This document shows positions 32,733 to 40,825 of a stretch of DNA of 53,719 nt, in pieces. This DNA is from Candidatus Agathobaculum merdipullorum. GTDB taxonomy: Bacteria > Bacillota > Clostridia > Oscillospirales > Butyricicoccaceae. The stretch spans positions 1 to 53,719 of the forward strand of contig DXDZ01000055.1 of NCBI GenBank assembly GCA_019115185.1, written 5' to 3'. Both the position numbers and the translations under genes were made by a program. Each line of letters opens with the position of its first letter. Within the stretch, counting starts at the first letter, position 1. The notes below the pieces were generated by a model. The model did not search any database. It had not been told where the DNA came from and saw nothing but the letters and a program-made list of their open reading frames with translations.

Positions 32733-33554
32733 ATGCAGGCAAAACGGGTATGGGCAATGTACTGGAGTGCAACAGGGACAACCAAACGAGTGGTAACGAC
32801 GATTGCGGCACGAGCGGCGCAGGTGTTGGGCGTGCCGCTGAAAGAATATGATTTTACCTTACCGGCCGCGCGGCAGGGAGCGCCGGACTTCGCACCGGAA
32901 GATCTGGTGATTTTCGGCACGCCGACCTATGCAGGGCGTGTGCCGAATGTGCTGCTGAAGTATCTGGCGACCGTCGAGGGACGCGGCGCGGCGGCGGTGC
33001 CGGTGGTCACGTTCGGCAACCGCGCGTTTGATGATTCCCTGATCGAGCTGCGTGACATTCTCGCAGAGCATGGCTTTGTTCCGTTTGCTGCGGCGGCTTT
33101 TGTGGGTGAGCACTCGTTCTCCACTACGCTTGCCGCGGGGCGGCCGGACGCGGACGATCTGGCGCAAGCGGTGGAGTTTGCCGCGCAGGTGGCTGCGCGT
33201 GTCCAAGCGGTGGATGCGAATACGTCCCTGATTGCTGTACTCGGACGGGCGCGGGAGGAGCGGACGTACTACCAGCCGCGCGACCGCGCAGGCAATCCGG
33301 TGGATATCCGTAAAGTGAAGCCCGAAACGAGCCAAGAGTGCGACGATTGCGGCCTGTGCGCAACACTCTGTCCGATGGGTTCGATCAATCCGGAGAATGT
33401 GCGGGAGTTTACCGGCATTTGCATCAAATGTGGGGCATGCGTCAAGAAATGCCCGAAAGGCGCGAAATACTATGATGACCCCGGCTACTTATATCACAAA
33501 ACCGAACTCGAGGAAGGCTATCGCCGTCGCGCGGCGGTGAGCATCTTCCTGTGA
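32733..33554 (+). CDS. EFR1-type flavodoxin/ferredoxin fusion protein
   Basis: A 273-residue redox protein made of an N-terminal flavodoxin-like domain (YWSATGTTKRVV as the FMN phosphate loop at about 10-21; FGTPTYAGRVPN) and a C-terminal pair of [4Fe-4S] centres. The clusters use Cys203, 206, 209, 213 and Cys230, 233, 236, 240, each closing with CP. This architecture is the EFR1 ferrodoxin family common in Clostridia. ATG 32733 follows AAGGGAGG. It is monocistronic and its redox partner is unknown. Confidence 0.92.
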   Translation: MQAKRVWAMYWSATGTTKRVVTTIAARAAQVLGVPLKEYDFTLPAARQGAPDFAPEDLVIFGTPTYAGRVPNVLLKYLATVEGRGAAAVPVVTFGNRAFDDSLIELRDILAEHGFVPFAAAAFVGEHSFSTTLAAGRPDADDLAQAVEFAAQVAARVQAVDANTSLIAVLGRAREERTYYQPRDRAGNPVDIRKVKPETSQECDDCGLCATLCPMGSINPENVREFTGICIKCGACVKKCPKGAKYYDDPGYLYHKTELEEGYRRRAAVSIFL

Positions 33555-33562
33555 GCAAAGCA

Positions 33563-33590
33563 AAAGGCTGACGCAATCGCGTCAGCCTTT
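33563..33590. terminator. Bidirectional terminator between convergent genes
   Basis: AAAGGCTGACGC-AATC-GCGTCAGCCTTT, a 12-bp perfect stem with A/T flanks on both sides. It serves the flavodoxin-ferredoxin gene and overlaps the last codons of the minus-strand gene ending at 33582. Confidence 0.8.
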
Positions 33591-34118
33591 ATACATGCCG
33601 ATTTTTTTCAGGTCGGTGATCATGTCCGGCACAGTCATGCCTGCAATCTCCAGCCGTTGCGCTTCGCCTGGATGGGCTTCGGAAAAGGTGTCCCATGCAG
33701 TGACGATGGCATCCGTGCGCGGTACTTCAAAGCGTGCAAGCAGCTTTTCGATACGGCTGATCTGCGGGCTGTATATGGACAGCACTTTGTATTTCTGCAC
33801 AAACAGCTCTTCTTCGGTAGCAAGCGAGCCGATGGCGAATGCAGACAGGCCGTCTTGCAGCAGCAGCTCACCGTAACCATCGAGAATCATGGTCAGCTGC
33901 TTTTTGGTCATGCCGTCCAGATACCAGACCTCTTCCTGCTCCGCATCCGGATGAATGGCGAGGAACAGCGGTTCGGTCAGGGAGGCATAAAAGGCGTGGA
34001 TGAAGTCAGACAGCTTTTCAAAGCTCAGATTGCAGATAACGGTGTCTCCGTCCAGCTGGTACTGCTCACGCAGTTTGTCCGGAAAAGGAACGGTGACGCC
34101 TGCGGCGGTTTGAAACAT
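33582..34118 (-). CDS. Hypothetical protein, acidic, 178 residues
   Basis: I do not recognise this protein. It is soluble, acidic and without signal peptide or membrane helix. It starts MFQTAAGVTVPFPDKLREQ and contains a central EEVWYLDGMTKKQLTMILDGYG and a C-terminal VPDMITDLKKIGMY. ATG 34118 follows AAGGAG with a 9-nt spacer, and the gene is 42 nt behind birA on the same strand, so both are probably co-transcribed. Codon usage and the good ribosome binding site support a real gene. A role beside biotin ligase cannot be inferred from sequence. Confidence 0.85.
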   Translation of the reverse strand: MFQTAAGVTVPFPDKLREQYQLDGDTVICNLSFEKLSDFIHAFYASLTEPLFLAIHPDAEQEEVWYLDGMTKKQLTMILDGYGELLLQDGLSAFAIGSLATEEELFVQKYKVLSIYSPQISRIEKLLARFEVPRTDAIVTAWDTFSEAHPGEAQRLEIAGMTVPDMITDLKKIGMYKG

Positions 34119-34160
34119 AGGGGATACTCCTTACATTATATAATATGGTGTCGTACATGG

Positions 34161-35135
34161 TCAGAAACGGATGCTGATTTCTCCGCTGGAGAGCGTGCGG
34201 GTCTGTCCGGTCTCGTCGCGCACCAGCAAAAAGCCGTTGCCATCCAAACCGATGCAATCGGCCTGATAGGTTTCAGCGGGGCCGATCACTTTGATCGACT
34301 TGCCAAGGCAGCACAGACGGCTGCGGTATTGGTCGAGCAGTTTATCCGCGCGATCCTGCTCGAGCAGGGAATAAGCGCGCTCAAAATGCGTCAGCACAGC
34401 TGCCGCCAACTCAGCACGGCGCGGTGTGCGGCCGAATTCGCTCAGCGCGCCCGCAACGGCGCGCACATCCTCCGGCCACGCCGGATTGGACCGCAGGTTG
34501 ACGCCAATCCCGACCAGCAGCGAGCTGACTGTGCCGCTTTCGCCCTCGATGGATGCTTCGGTCAGAATGCCGCTGAGCTTGCGCCCTTCATATAATACAT
34601 CGTTGACCCATTTGATTTCTGGGGAGAAACCGGCGGTCTGCGTGACCGCTTCGGCCACGGCGACAGCGGCGGCAATGGTGGCAAGCTGGATATGCCCGAC
34701 GGGCAGGGTGGGGTGCAGCAGAATGGTCTGGTAGACGCCGGTTTCCGCGGGGGAGACAAACGTACGTCCCAGACGGCCACGGCCGCCGGTTTGCTCCTCA
34801 GCCAGCAGGACAAAGCCGTGCGGACGGTCGAGGTACCGCTCTTTGATAACAGTGTTGGTCGAGCTCAAACTGGGCAGAACCACCATTTCTCGTCCGACAA
34901 AACGGGTATCGAGCAGCGCCTGAACCCCGGCGGCAGTCAGACTGTCGTCCTCCGGCGCGAGCCGGTAGCCCTCACCTGGTACGCCGTCGATCGCCATACC
35001 GCTGCTGCGCAGCGCGTCGATTGCTTTGTGCACTGCGGCGCGTGATACGCCAAGCTGCTGTGCCAGCTGTCCGCCGGACAACCGTTTTCCGCGTGCCTGT
35101 TCAAGCGCCTGCAATACTGCATCTTTAACCGCCAT
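34161..35135 (-). CDS. birA: Bifunctional biotin-[acetyl-CoA-carboxylase] ligase/biotin repressor BirA
   Basis: Attaches biotin to carrier proteins via biotinyl-AMP and, with its DNA-binding domain, represses biotin genes. The 324-residue protein has an N-terminal winged helix (SGGQLAQQLGVSRAAVHKAI, about 18-37), then the ligase core with SSTNTV, the biotin/ATP loop EEQTGGRGRLGRTF (residues about 112-125), KWVNDVLYEGRKLSGIL and a C-terminal SH3-like domain. ATG 35135 follows AAGGAGG. As the HTH domain is intact it should be a regulator too; no biotin genes are near. Confidence 0.95.
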   Translation of the reverse strand: MAVKDAVLQALEQARGKRLSGGQLAQQLGVSRAAVHKAIDALRSSGMAIDGVPGEGYRLAPEDDSLTAAGVQALLDTRFVGREMVVLPSLSSTNTVIKERYLDRPHGFVLLAEEQTGGRGRLGRTFVSPAETGVYQTILLHPTLPVGHIQLATIAAAVAVAEAVTQTAGFSPEIKWVNDVLYEGRKLSGILTEASIEGESGTVSSLLVGIGVNLRSNPAWPEDVRAVAGALSEFGRTPRRAELAAAVLTHFERAYSLLEQDRADKLLDQYRSRLCCLGKSIKVIGPAETYQADCIGLDGNGFLLVRDETGQTRTLSSGEISIRF

Positions 35136-35166
35136 GCTTTGTGCCTCCTTGGTGAACAATAATTCT

Positions 35167-35195
35167 ATTGTAAACGAAAGTGAGAAATAGTACAA
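35167..35195 (-). promoter_or_regulatory. Promoter of birA (face to face with ylmH promoter)
   Basis: Minus strand TTGTAC (35195-35190), 17-nt spacer, TACAAT (35172-35167). It shares its bases with the divergent promoter on the other strand. Confidence 0.7.
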
Positions 35196-35196
35196 T
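35168..35196 (+). promoter_or_regulatory. Promoter of the YlmH-like gene
   Basis: TTGTAA (35168-35173), 17-nt spacer, TACAAT (35191-35196). The two halves are the inverted repeat CTATTGTA and TACAATAG (35165-35172 and 35191-35198). Confidence 0.7.
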
Positions 35197-35237
35197 AGTT
35201 TTGGGAAAAACTGCGGCTATGAGCGGAGGAAAAACGG

Positions 35238-36035
35238 TTGAAAAGCAAAAATGAGATTTTAAACGCGCTGGGTGGAACGGGAGAAGAACGGCTGCTGTTG
35301 GCAGGGCTTTTGGACAAGGAGCAAACCTGCATGACGCGCGGTTACCTGACGCACACCAAATTCCTCAGCATGAGCGAACGGGCGCTGTGTGCAGATGCGG
35401 TGCGCCTTTGCGGCGCGACAGGACATGCGTTGTTTTGGGGCGGATACGAGGATGCCGAACGCGGTATTTATCTGTTTTATCCGGATTATCTGGATGCGGA
35501 GAGCGCAAAACAGGCAGCGCCCCTTGCATTGCTGCGCGCGCACAAGCGAAAAGAGGATACGCTCACTCACCGTGACTATCTGGGTGCATTGATGGGATTG
35601 CAGATTGATCGTTCGGTAGTGGGGGATATTCTGGTGCATGAGGAAGGCGCAGATATTCTGGTTTTGGAGGATATGGCGGAATTCATTCTGCTGCACTTTG
35701 CCAAGGCGGGGCGCAAACAGATTTCCCTGACGCGCGAGCCGCTGGAAATGCTGCGCTGCAAACCTGCGCAGGAAATATCGGGCAGTGGATCGGTGGCCTC
35801 GCCACGGCTGGACAGTGTGGTGGCGCTGGTGTTTGGCATCTCGCGCAAGAGTGCACAGGAGCGCATTGAAAAAGGGCTGGTTTTTGTCAATCATGCGCCG
35901 TGTCTGAAACCTGAACGGTTGATCGGAGAAGGGGACAAGTTGACGGTGCGTGGCATTGGTCGTGCGCGGGTCGTTGCCTTCGGCGGCACAAGCAGAAAAG
36001 GACGTTTGTTTTTGGAATTTGTCAAAAACGTATGA
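35238..36035 (+). CDS. ylmH: YlmH-like S4 domain RNA-binding protein
   Basis: A 265-residue protein of the YlmH/photosystem II S4 family. The C-terminal S4 RNA-binding domain (about 190-255) is seen in SPRLDSVVALVFGISRKSAQ and IEKGLVFVNHAPCL; the N-terminal part has FLSMSERALC and FWGGYEDAERGIYLFYPDYL. In Bacillus YlmH is linked to ribosome quality control and to the cell division cluster; here it is a stand-alone gene. The start is TTG 35238 with GCGGAGGA in front; no ATG starts the conserved N-terminus. Confidence 0.9.
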   Translation: MKSKNEILNALGGTGEERLLLAGLLDKEQTCMTRGYLTHTKFLSMSERALCADAVRLCGATGHALFWGGYEDAERGIYLFYPDYLDAESAKQAAPLALLRAHKRKEDTLTHRDYLGALMGLQIDRSVVGDILVHEEGADILVLEDMAEFILLHFAKAGRKQISLTREPLEMLRCKPAQEISGSGSVASPRLDSVVALVFGISRKSAQERIEKGLVFVNHAPCLKPERLIGEGDKLTVRGIGRARVVAFGGTSRKGRLFLEFVKNV

Positions 36036-36047
36036 AAAGAATGGTGG

Positions 36048-36076
36048 TTGTCAAGATCAATTGTATATGGTATACT
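36048..36076 (+). promoter_or_regulatory. Sigma-A promoter of the SLH protein gene
   Basis: TTGTCA at 36048-36053, 17-nt spacer, TATACT at 36071-36076; start codon 32 nt downstream. Confidence 0.8.
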
Positions 36077-36107
36077 ATTGACAGCATCAATAAGGGGTTG
36101 TAAGGAT

Positions 36108-38192
36108 ATGAAAAAACGTCTGCTATCTGTTTTGCTATGTATGGCTATGCTGACAGCAATGCTTCCGCTGGCTTCGGCTGCATCTGATTTGGATGGGCAT
36201 TGGGCAAAAACTTATATTGAATATCTCGATCAGGAAGGGGTAATCAATCCGAGCCAGACGGAGGGCACCTATGAGCCAGATCGAGATGTAACGCGGGCCG
36301 AATTCATGCGTTACATCAACCGTGCGTTCCATTTTACCGAAACCACTTCCATCTCCTATTCCGATGTGCAGGCCAGTGCATGGTATTATGAAACCATTCA
36401 GATCGCTGAGAAATATGGCTATATCAATGGCGTGGGCAACAACAAGATGGACCCGGTGGGCAAGGTGACGCGCGAACAGGCGGCAGTCATTATCGGCCGT
36501 TTGTTTAAAGCAGATCCGGGCAACATTTCTCCCTCGGATCTGACGTTCACCGACAGCGATAAGATATCCAGCTGGAGTGCGGGCTATATCAAGGCAGCAG
36601 CGGATAAAGGCTTTTTGGCGGGTTATTCGGATGGGTCTTTCCAGCCAAATCGTATCGTAACACGCGGTGAGGTGGCAAAAATCCTGTACTATTATATGGG
36701 AACTGCATTGTCTGTTCCGGGCAAAGCGTATACGGGGGCCGATCTGAAAACCGACACTACTAACGTTACCATTTCGGAAAGCTGCTCGCTGTCCGATGCG
36801 ACGATCCAAGGTGATCTGTACATCACCGAGGGCCTCGGTTCTGATGCAGTAACGCTGAACAATGTTACGGTCAAGGGGTCTGTTATCGTGTCCGGCGGTA
36901 CGATTACAATGATGAATACGTCGAGCGATCATATGATTGTTTCGTCACCGATGGGGCGCCTGCTGCAGGTAACTGCAACGGGCGCTGCTCGCATCAGCAA
37001 GACAGAAGTGCAGTCGGCGGCGACACTGTATGAAAAATCCCTGTCCCCGGCGCAGGATGCCGGGTTTTCGGAGGTTGTCGTAAACGGTGAGGATCGGGTT
37101 TCGTTGACGCTGGATGCCAATGTAGAGGAGCTGAATCTTACAGGAGAGTCCACGGTCAGCACGACGGCCGGCACGCAGATTTATCAAATGACGGTGGAAA
37201 AGGCAGCGTCGGTGACCGGTTACGGATCGGTCTATCAGGCCAATATCCACACCGACGGCGTGAGCTTTGCCAGCAGCGTGACCGTATCTGGTTATACAAT
37301 GGCAGACGACGTTTCGGCAACCATTGGTGGAAAATCGGTGAGCGGTTCCAGCACGGCAGGGGTCGTGCCGAAAAGCATTTCGGTGGATTTGGCCAACCCG
37401 TCTGCGTCTGTAACCGATGTGAGGGTCAACGTGCCGAATGGTGTGACGGTATCGAGCGTTTATTGCAATGGCATGGGATTAACAGAGTCCTTGGATTACA
37501 CGAAGATCGATTCCGGTATCATCATTTCAGCCTCGTATTTGACATCGCTTGCCAAAGGCAACTACACATTGTCGCTCACGCTCTCTAATGGAACACGGGA
37601 AAGCATTGCGCTTTCTGTCGCCAATTCGGAAGAAGATACGCCGGTTCAAACGGTTACCTTTGACCGGTACTATCGTGCACCCGGTTTTCAGGATGTGCGC
37701 GTAAAGCTGAGCAGTATCGTATCGGAAAGCGACATGCTCAATGTGGTTTTGGGCTTTTCCGGGATTGACTATGAGTTTGACAGCATAAATCGTTCGCTGG
37801 TGCTGCGCCGCGGTGTGTTAGCGCAGCTGCGGACAGGCACCTATACGGTTTCGGCAGACCTGAAAAACGGTGGCGTGAGCACATTTAATCTGACCGTGAC
37901 TGATTCGACCCCGTCCGGCATGCACGCCTATGTTGCGGAGTATAATACATATGCGCCGACCGAGCCGAGCTTTACGCTTCCGCTGAGCACTCTGACTGTG
38001 CGCAGCGTTACGGCAATGCGAGACGGAGCGGCATCGGAATTGGTGGCAAATACGGATTATACAACATCAGACCATACGCTGACCCTGACACAAACATGCT
38101 TGGAGCAATTCCGGCAGACAGGCGCTCTGGTCGAGTTTACTGTGACGATGAGTGATGACTCGGTTTACACGCTGGTGATTGATTATATCTAA
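36108..38192 (+). CDS. Secreted S-layer homology (SLH) domain surface protein
   Basis: A 694-residue exported protein attached to the cell wall by SLH repeats. It has a signal peptide (about 1-25, ending LASAASD), three SLH domains at about 27-85, 86-150 and 152-215 (YEPDRDVTRAEFMRYINRAF, GKVTREQAAVIIGRLF, RIVTRGEVAKILYYY), then a Ser/Thr/Val-rich region that reads like a beta-helix (LNNVTVKGSVIVSGGTI), and three X2/Ig-like modules of about 85 residues towards the C-terminus (each with a Y-x-I/L-D-S...L...L..G.Y.L pattern). Codon usage is less G+C-rich than in its neighbours. Start is ATG 36108 with TAAGGA. Function: surface structure or adhesin; no enzyme domain is seen. Confidence 0.9.
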   Translation: MKKRLLSVLLCMAMLTAMLPLASAASDLDGHWAKTYIEYLDQEGVINPSQTEGTYEPDRDVTRAEFMRYINRAFHFTETTSISYSDVQASAWYYETIQIAEKYGYINGVGNNKMDPVGKVTREQAAVIIGRLFKADPGNISPSDLTFTDSDKISSWSAGYIKAAADKGFLAGYSDGSFQPNRIVTRGEVAKILYYYMGTALSVPGKAYTGADLKTDTTNVTISESCSLSDATIQGDLYITEGLGSDAVTLNNVTVKGSVIVSGGTITMMNTSSDHMIVSSPMGRLLQVTATGAARISKTEVQSAATLYEKSLSPAQDAGFSEVVVNGEDRVSLTLDANVEELNLTGESTVSTTAGTQIYQMTVEKAASVTGYGSVYQANIHTDGVSFASSVTVSGYTMADDVSATIGGKSVSGSSTAGVVPKSISVDLANPSASVTDVRVNVPNGVTVSSVYCNGMGLTESLDYTKIDSGIIISASYLTSLAKGNYTLSLTLSNGTRESIALSVANSEEDTPVQTVTFDRYYRAPGFQDVRVKLSSIVSESDMLNVVLGFSGIDYEFDSINRSLVLRRGVLAQLRTGTYTVSADLKNGGVSTFNLTVTDSTPSGMHAYVAEYNTYAPTEPSFTLPLSTLTVRSVTAMRDGAASELVANTDYTTSDHTLTLTQTCLEQFRQTGALVEFTVTMSDDSVYTLVIDYI

Positions 38193-38204
38193 CCGAATAG
38201 AGCC

Positions 38205-38236
38205 AAAAAGACGGCGCTTGCAAGCGCCGTCTTTTT
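38205..38236. terminator. Bidirectional palindromic terminator
   Basis: AAAAAGACGGCGCTTG followed directly by CAAGCGCCGTCTTTTT, a 16-bp perfect palindrome with poly-T on both strands. It ends the SLH gene and the convergent GH13 gene. Confidence 0.92.
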
Positions 38237-38248
38237 TGGTATTCTATT

Positions 38249-39559
38249 TTACCGTTCGCACTTCCAGAAGAAAGCGGAGTAGGGAGGCAGCTCGCTGCCG
38301 CCGCCGAAGTCATGCAGTTTGCCGGAAATCAGGTCAACCGCCTGCCCGCATTTCGCATCGAAATGCGCGACGTAAGGCTGATCGTCAATGTTGACCGCAA
38401 TCAGAACACGCTCGCCCTCTGCAATACGCTCCCAAATGCACTGCTTGTTGGTCAGCACAACCTGCTTGAAGTCGCCGTAGCACAGCGCCTTGCTTTCTCG
38501 GTGCGCCTTGGCCAGCGCGGCAATCCAGTCGGTCAGATCGTTCCACAACGGTTTTTCAAAGGAGGGACGCAGCGCATCGTCGCCCTGATGCTTTTCGCCC
38601 ATCGCGCCCCATTCACTGCCGTAGTACACGCAGGGGATGCCGGGCATACCGAATTGCAGCGCATAAACGAGCGGCAGATGCTTGGGGTTTTGCAAAATGG
38701 ATGCGATGCGGGTCACATCGTGGTTGTCCACAAAGTCCAGCAGGTGCTTACCGCGATACAGCGTCCAGTTTTCCGGGCCGAACTGACGCAGCAGGGAATG
38801 GGTAATCTCGAACAGGTTCAGGCTGTTCATCGAAGAATACAGGCCCTTGTAGCACTCGTAGTTCGTGCAGGAGTGCAGCATCTGGTCGCCGACGAATTGG
38901 TTGTAATCACCGTGCAGCAGCTCGCCGACGAGGAAGAAATCACGGTCAAAGCTGTCGCAGAATGCACGCAGCTGGCGGATGAAATCCTTATCCAGACAGT
39001 AGGCGACATCCAGACGCAGGCCGTCAATGTCGAATTCCTCTACCCACAGACGGATGCAGTCAAAAATGTGCTGCACAACCGCAGGATTCTTCAGGTTGAG
39101 CTTGACCAGCTCGTAGTGGCCTTCCCAGCCTTCGTACCAGAAACCGTCGTTATAGTTGGAGTTACCGTCAAAGGAGATGTGGAACCAGTCTTTGTAAGGC
39201 GAATCCCATTTCTTTTCCTGCACGTCGCGGAACGCCCAGAAGCCGCGGCCGACATGGTTGAACACGCCGTCCAGCACGACCTTGATGCCGTTTTCGTGCA
39301 GCGTTTCGCAGACAGCGGCAAAATCCTTGTTGGTGCCGAGGCGGCAGTCGATCTTGCGGAAGTCGCGGGTATCATAGCCGTGGCTGTCGGATTCAAAAAT
39401 CGGGGAGAAATAGACAGCGTTGCAGCCGAGCTTTGCAATGTGCTCAGCCCAATCCGCCACCTTGCGGATGCGTGGGACGGTGATGCCGTCGTTGACGCGC
39501 GGCGCATCGCAGAACCCGATCGGATAGATTTGATAAAATACGCTTTCGTAAGCCCACAT
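38249..39559 (-). CDS. Glycoside hydrolase family 13 (alpha-amylase/neopullulanase-like), cytoplasmic
   Basis: A 436-residue GH13 enzyme acting on alpha-glucans or maltodextrins. The four family regions are present: DGVFNH (97-102), DGLRLD with nucleophile Asp184, FLVGELLHG with acid/base Glu213, and FVDNHD with Asp281. There is no signal peptide, so it acts inside the cell, and the N-terminal beta domain of cyclomaltodextrinases is absent. ATG 39559 follows AAAGGAG. It stands alone between its own promoter and a shared terminator, with no sugar transporter near, so the exact substrate is open. Confidence 0.94.
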   Translation of the reverse strand: MWAYESVFYQIYPIGFCDAPRVNDGITVPRIRKVADWAEHIAKLGCNAVYFSPIFESDSHGYDTRDFRKIDCRLGTNKDFAAVCETLHENGIKVVLDGVFNHVGRGFWAFRDVQEKKWDSPYKDWFHISFDGNSNYNDGFWYEGWEGHYELVKLNLKNPAVVQHIFDCIRLWVEEFDIDGLRLDVAYCLDKDFIRQLRAFCDSFDRDFFLVGELLHGDYNQFVGDQMLHSCTNYECYKGLYSSMNSLNLFEITHSLLRQFGPENWTLYRGKHLLDFVDNHDVTRIASILQNPKHLPLVYALQFGMPGIPCVYYGSEWGAMGEKHQGDDALRPSFEKPLWNDLTDWIAALAKAHRESKALCYGDFKQVVLTNKQCIWERIAEGERVLIAVNIDDQPYVAHFDAKCGQAVDLISGKLHDFGGGSELPPYSAFFWKCER

Positions 39560-39592
39560 GAAAATTGCTCCTTTACAAATAGAGTCACTACC

Positions 39593-39620
39593 AGTATACT
39601 ATGATTTGCCAAAAAAACAA
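39593..39620 (-). promoter_or_regulatory. Candidate promoter of the GH13 gene
   Basis: Minus strand TTGTTT (39620-39615), 16-nt spacer, TATACT (39598-39593). Confidence 0.6.
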
Positions 39621-39659
39621 GCGAAAGTGAAAATATTGGTTTTTGTGCAGAAAAAACTC

Positions 39660-39688
39660 TTGCAAAGCGCAAGGGATTGTGGTATTAT
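39660..39688 (+). promoter_or_regulatory. Sigma-A promoter of rplS
   Basis: TTGCAA at 39660-39665, 17-nt spacer, TATTAT at 39683-39688. It gives a leader of about 75 nt. Confidence 0.8.
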
Positions 39689-39702
39689 ATTTCGGTAACA
39701 CG

Positions 39703-39746
39703 GGCATTCCTCTGCTTATTTGTAGGGAAAATAGGGCAAGAATGTC
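39703..39746 (+). promoter_or_regulatory. Possible L19 leader hairpin
   Basis: GGCATTC (39703-39709) pairs with GAATGTC (39740-39746, one G-U) and closes a loop of 30 nt just before the rplS ribosome binding site. Leaders that bind the ribosomal protein L19 are known in Firmicutes; whether this is one of them is uncertain. Confidence 0.4.
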
Positions 39747-39769
39747 TAAGACGAAAGGATGACAGAAAG

Positions 39770-40111
39770 ATGGATCTGGTCAAAGTATTGTCCGAGCAGC
39801 AGCTCAAGAGCGATCTGCCGGAACTCAAGATCGGTGATACCGTAAAGGTTCACGCGAAGATCAAGGAAGGCAACCGCGAGCGTATTCAGATTTTCGAGGG
39901 CATCATTATTGCCAAGAAGCATGCCGGCGTTAACCAGACGGTTACCGTTCGCCGTATTTCCTACGGTGTAGGCGTAGAAAAGACGTTCCCGGTACACTCC
40001 CCGAACGTAGCAAAGTTCGAGGTTGTGCGCAGCGGTAAGGTCCGCCGTGCGAAGCTGTACTATCTGCGCGGCCGCGTAGGTAAGGCTGCCAAGGTTGCCG
40101 AGAAGGTTTGA
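39770..40111 (+). CDS. rplS: 50S ribosomal protein L19
   Basis: Large-subunit protein at the 30S-50S interface. The 113-residue product matches the family throughout: [56 protein letters not shown] and the C-terminal [21 protein letters not shown] 39770 follows AAAGGATGA with a short spacer. In this genome it is the front of a gene group with lepB, rbgA and rnhB, a common Firmicutes order, though a terminator separates it from lepB. Confidence 0.98.
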   Translation: MDLVKVLSEQQLKSDLPELKIGDTVKVHAKIKEGNRERIQIFEGIIIAKKHAGVNQTVTVRRISYGVGVEKTFPVHSPNVAKFEVVRSGKVRRAKLYYLRGRVGKAAKVAEKV

Positions 40112-40136
40112 TTTTTTAACAACCGAACAACAAAAG

Positions 40137-40161
40137 CGGGGAGCGTTAGCTCCCCGTTTTT
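40137..40161 (+). terminator. Intrinsic terminator after rplS
   Basis: CGGGGAGC-GTTA-GCTCCCCG followed by TTTTTG. Confidence 0.92.
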
Positions 40162-40182
40162 GTCTATCAGGCGTTTTTGGTC

Positions 40183-40211
40183 TTGCGCGGATGGAAATAT
40201 GCCGCTATAAT
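40183..40211 (+). promoter_or_regulatory. Sigma-A promoter of lepB and following genes
   Basis: TTGCGC at 40183-40188, 17-nt spacer, TATAAT at 40206-40211, 34 nt before the start codon. Confidence 0.8.
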
Positions 40212-40245
40212 AAAATGGTATGTTTATCTTTTTGGAGGAATCATC

Positions 40246-40821
40246 ATGCAGCAGGCGCAGACCGAAGAGAAAAAGAAGGCCGAAGGGCGTTTCACCAGCG
40301 AACTGTTCAGCTGGGGAGAATCCCTGATGGCGGTGCTGATATTTTTTGTTGTGGTATTCACATTCTTTGTGCGTTTGATTGGCGTGGACGGTACATCCAT
40401 GTATCCGACCTTGCAGGATCACAGTGTCATGCTGGTCAGCAATCTGGGATACACGCCGAAAAAGGGCGATATCGTTGTGCTGAACAAAAAAGGCTTCTGG
40501 AATAACCAGCCGATCGTCAAGCGTGTGATTGCAACCGGCGGCGATACGGTGGACATTGATCCGGTAACGGGCGATGTGATCGTCAACGGAGAGGTGCTCG
40601 ACGAGCCGTACATTTTTGAAAAAATCAATACACTCGAGCGCATGGGTGACCTCACCTATCCGCAGACTGTGCCGGAGGGCTGTATCTATGTGCTGGGCGA
40701 TAATCGCAACGGCTCGACTGACAGCCGGTGGTCCAGCCTCGGCATGGTGGATGAACGTTATGTCCTGGGACATGTGCTCAGCGTGGTATTCCCGTTCAAT
40801 GATTTTGGATCGGTAGCGTGA
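40246..40821 (+). CDS. lepB: Signal peptidase I
   Basis: Membrane serine protease that removes signal peptides. The 191-residue product has a single N-terminal membrane helix (about 25-45) and the Ser-Lys dyad: Ser51 in GTSMYPTL and Lys92 in [10 protein letters not shown], plus the [11 protein letters not shown] box near the C-terminus. Length and topology are those of Gram-positive SipS-type enzymes. ATG 40246 follows TTGGAGGAA. It precedes rbgA by 4 nt. Confidence 0.97.
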   Translation: MQQAQTEEKKKAEGRFTSELFSWGESLMAVLIFFVVVFTFFVRLIGVDGTSMYPTLQDHSVMLVSNLGYTPKKGDIVVLNKKGFWNNQPIVKRVIATGGDTVDIDPVTGDVIVNGEVLDEPYIFEKINTLERMGDLTYPQTVPEGCIYVLGDNRNGSTDSRWSSLGMVDERYVLGHVLSVVFPFNDFGSVA

Positions 40822-40825
40822 TAAG

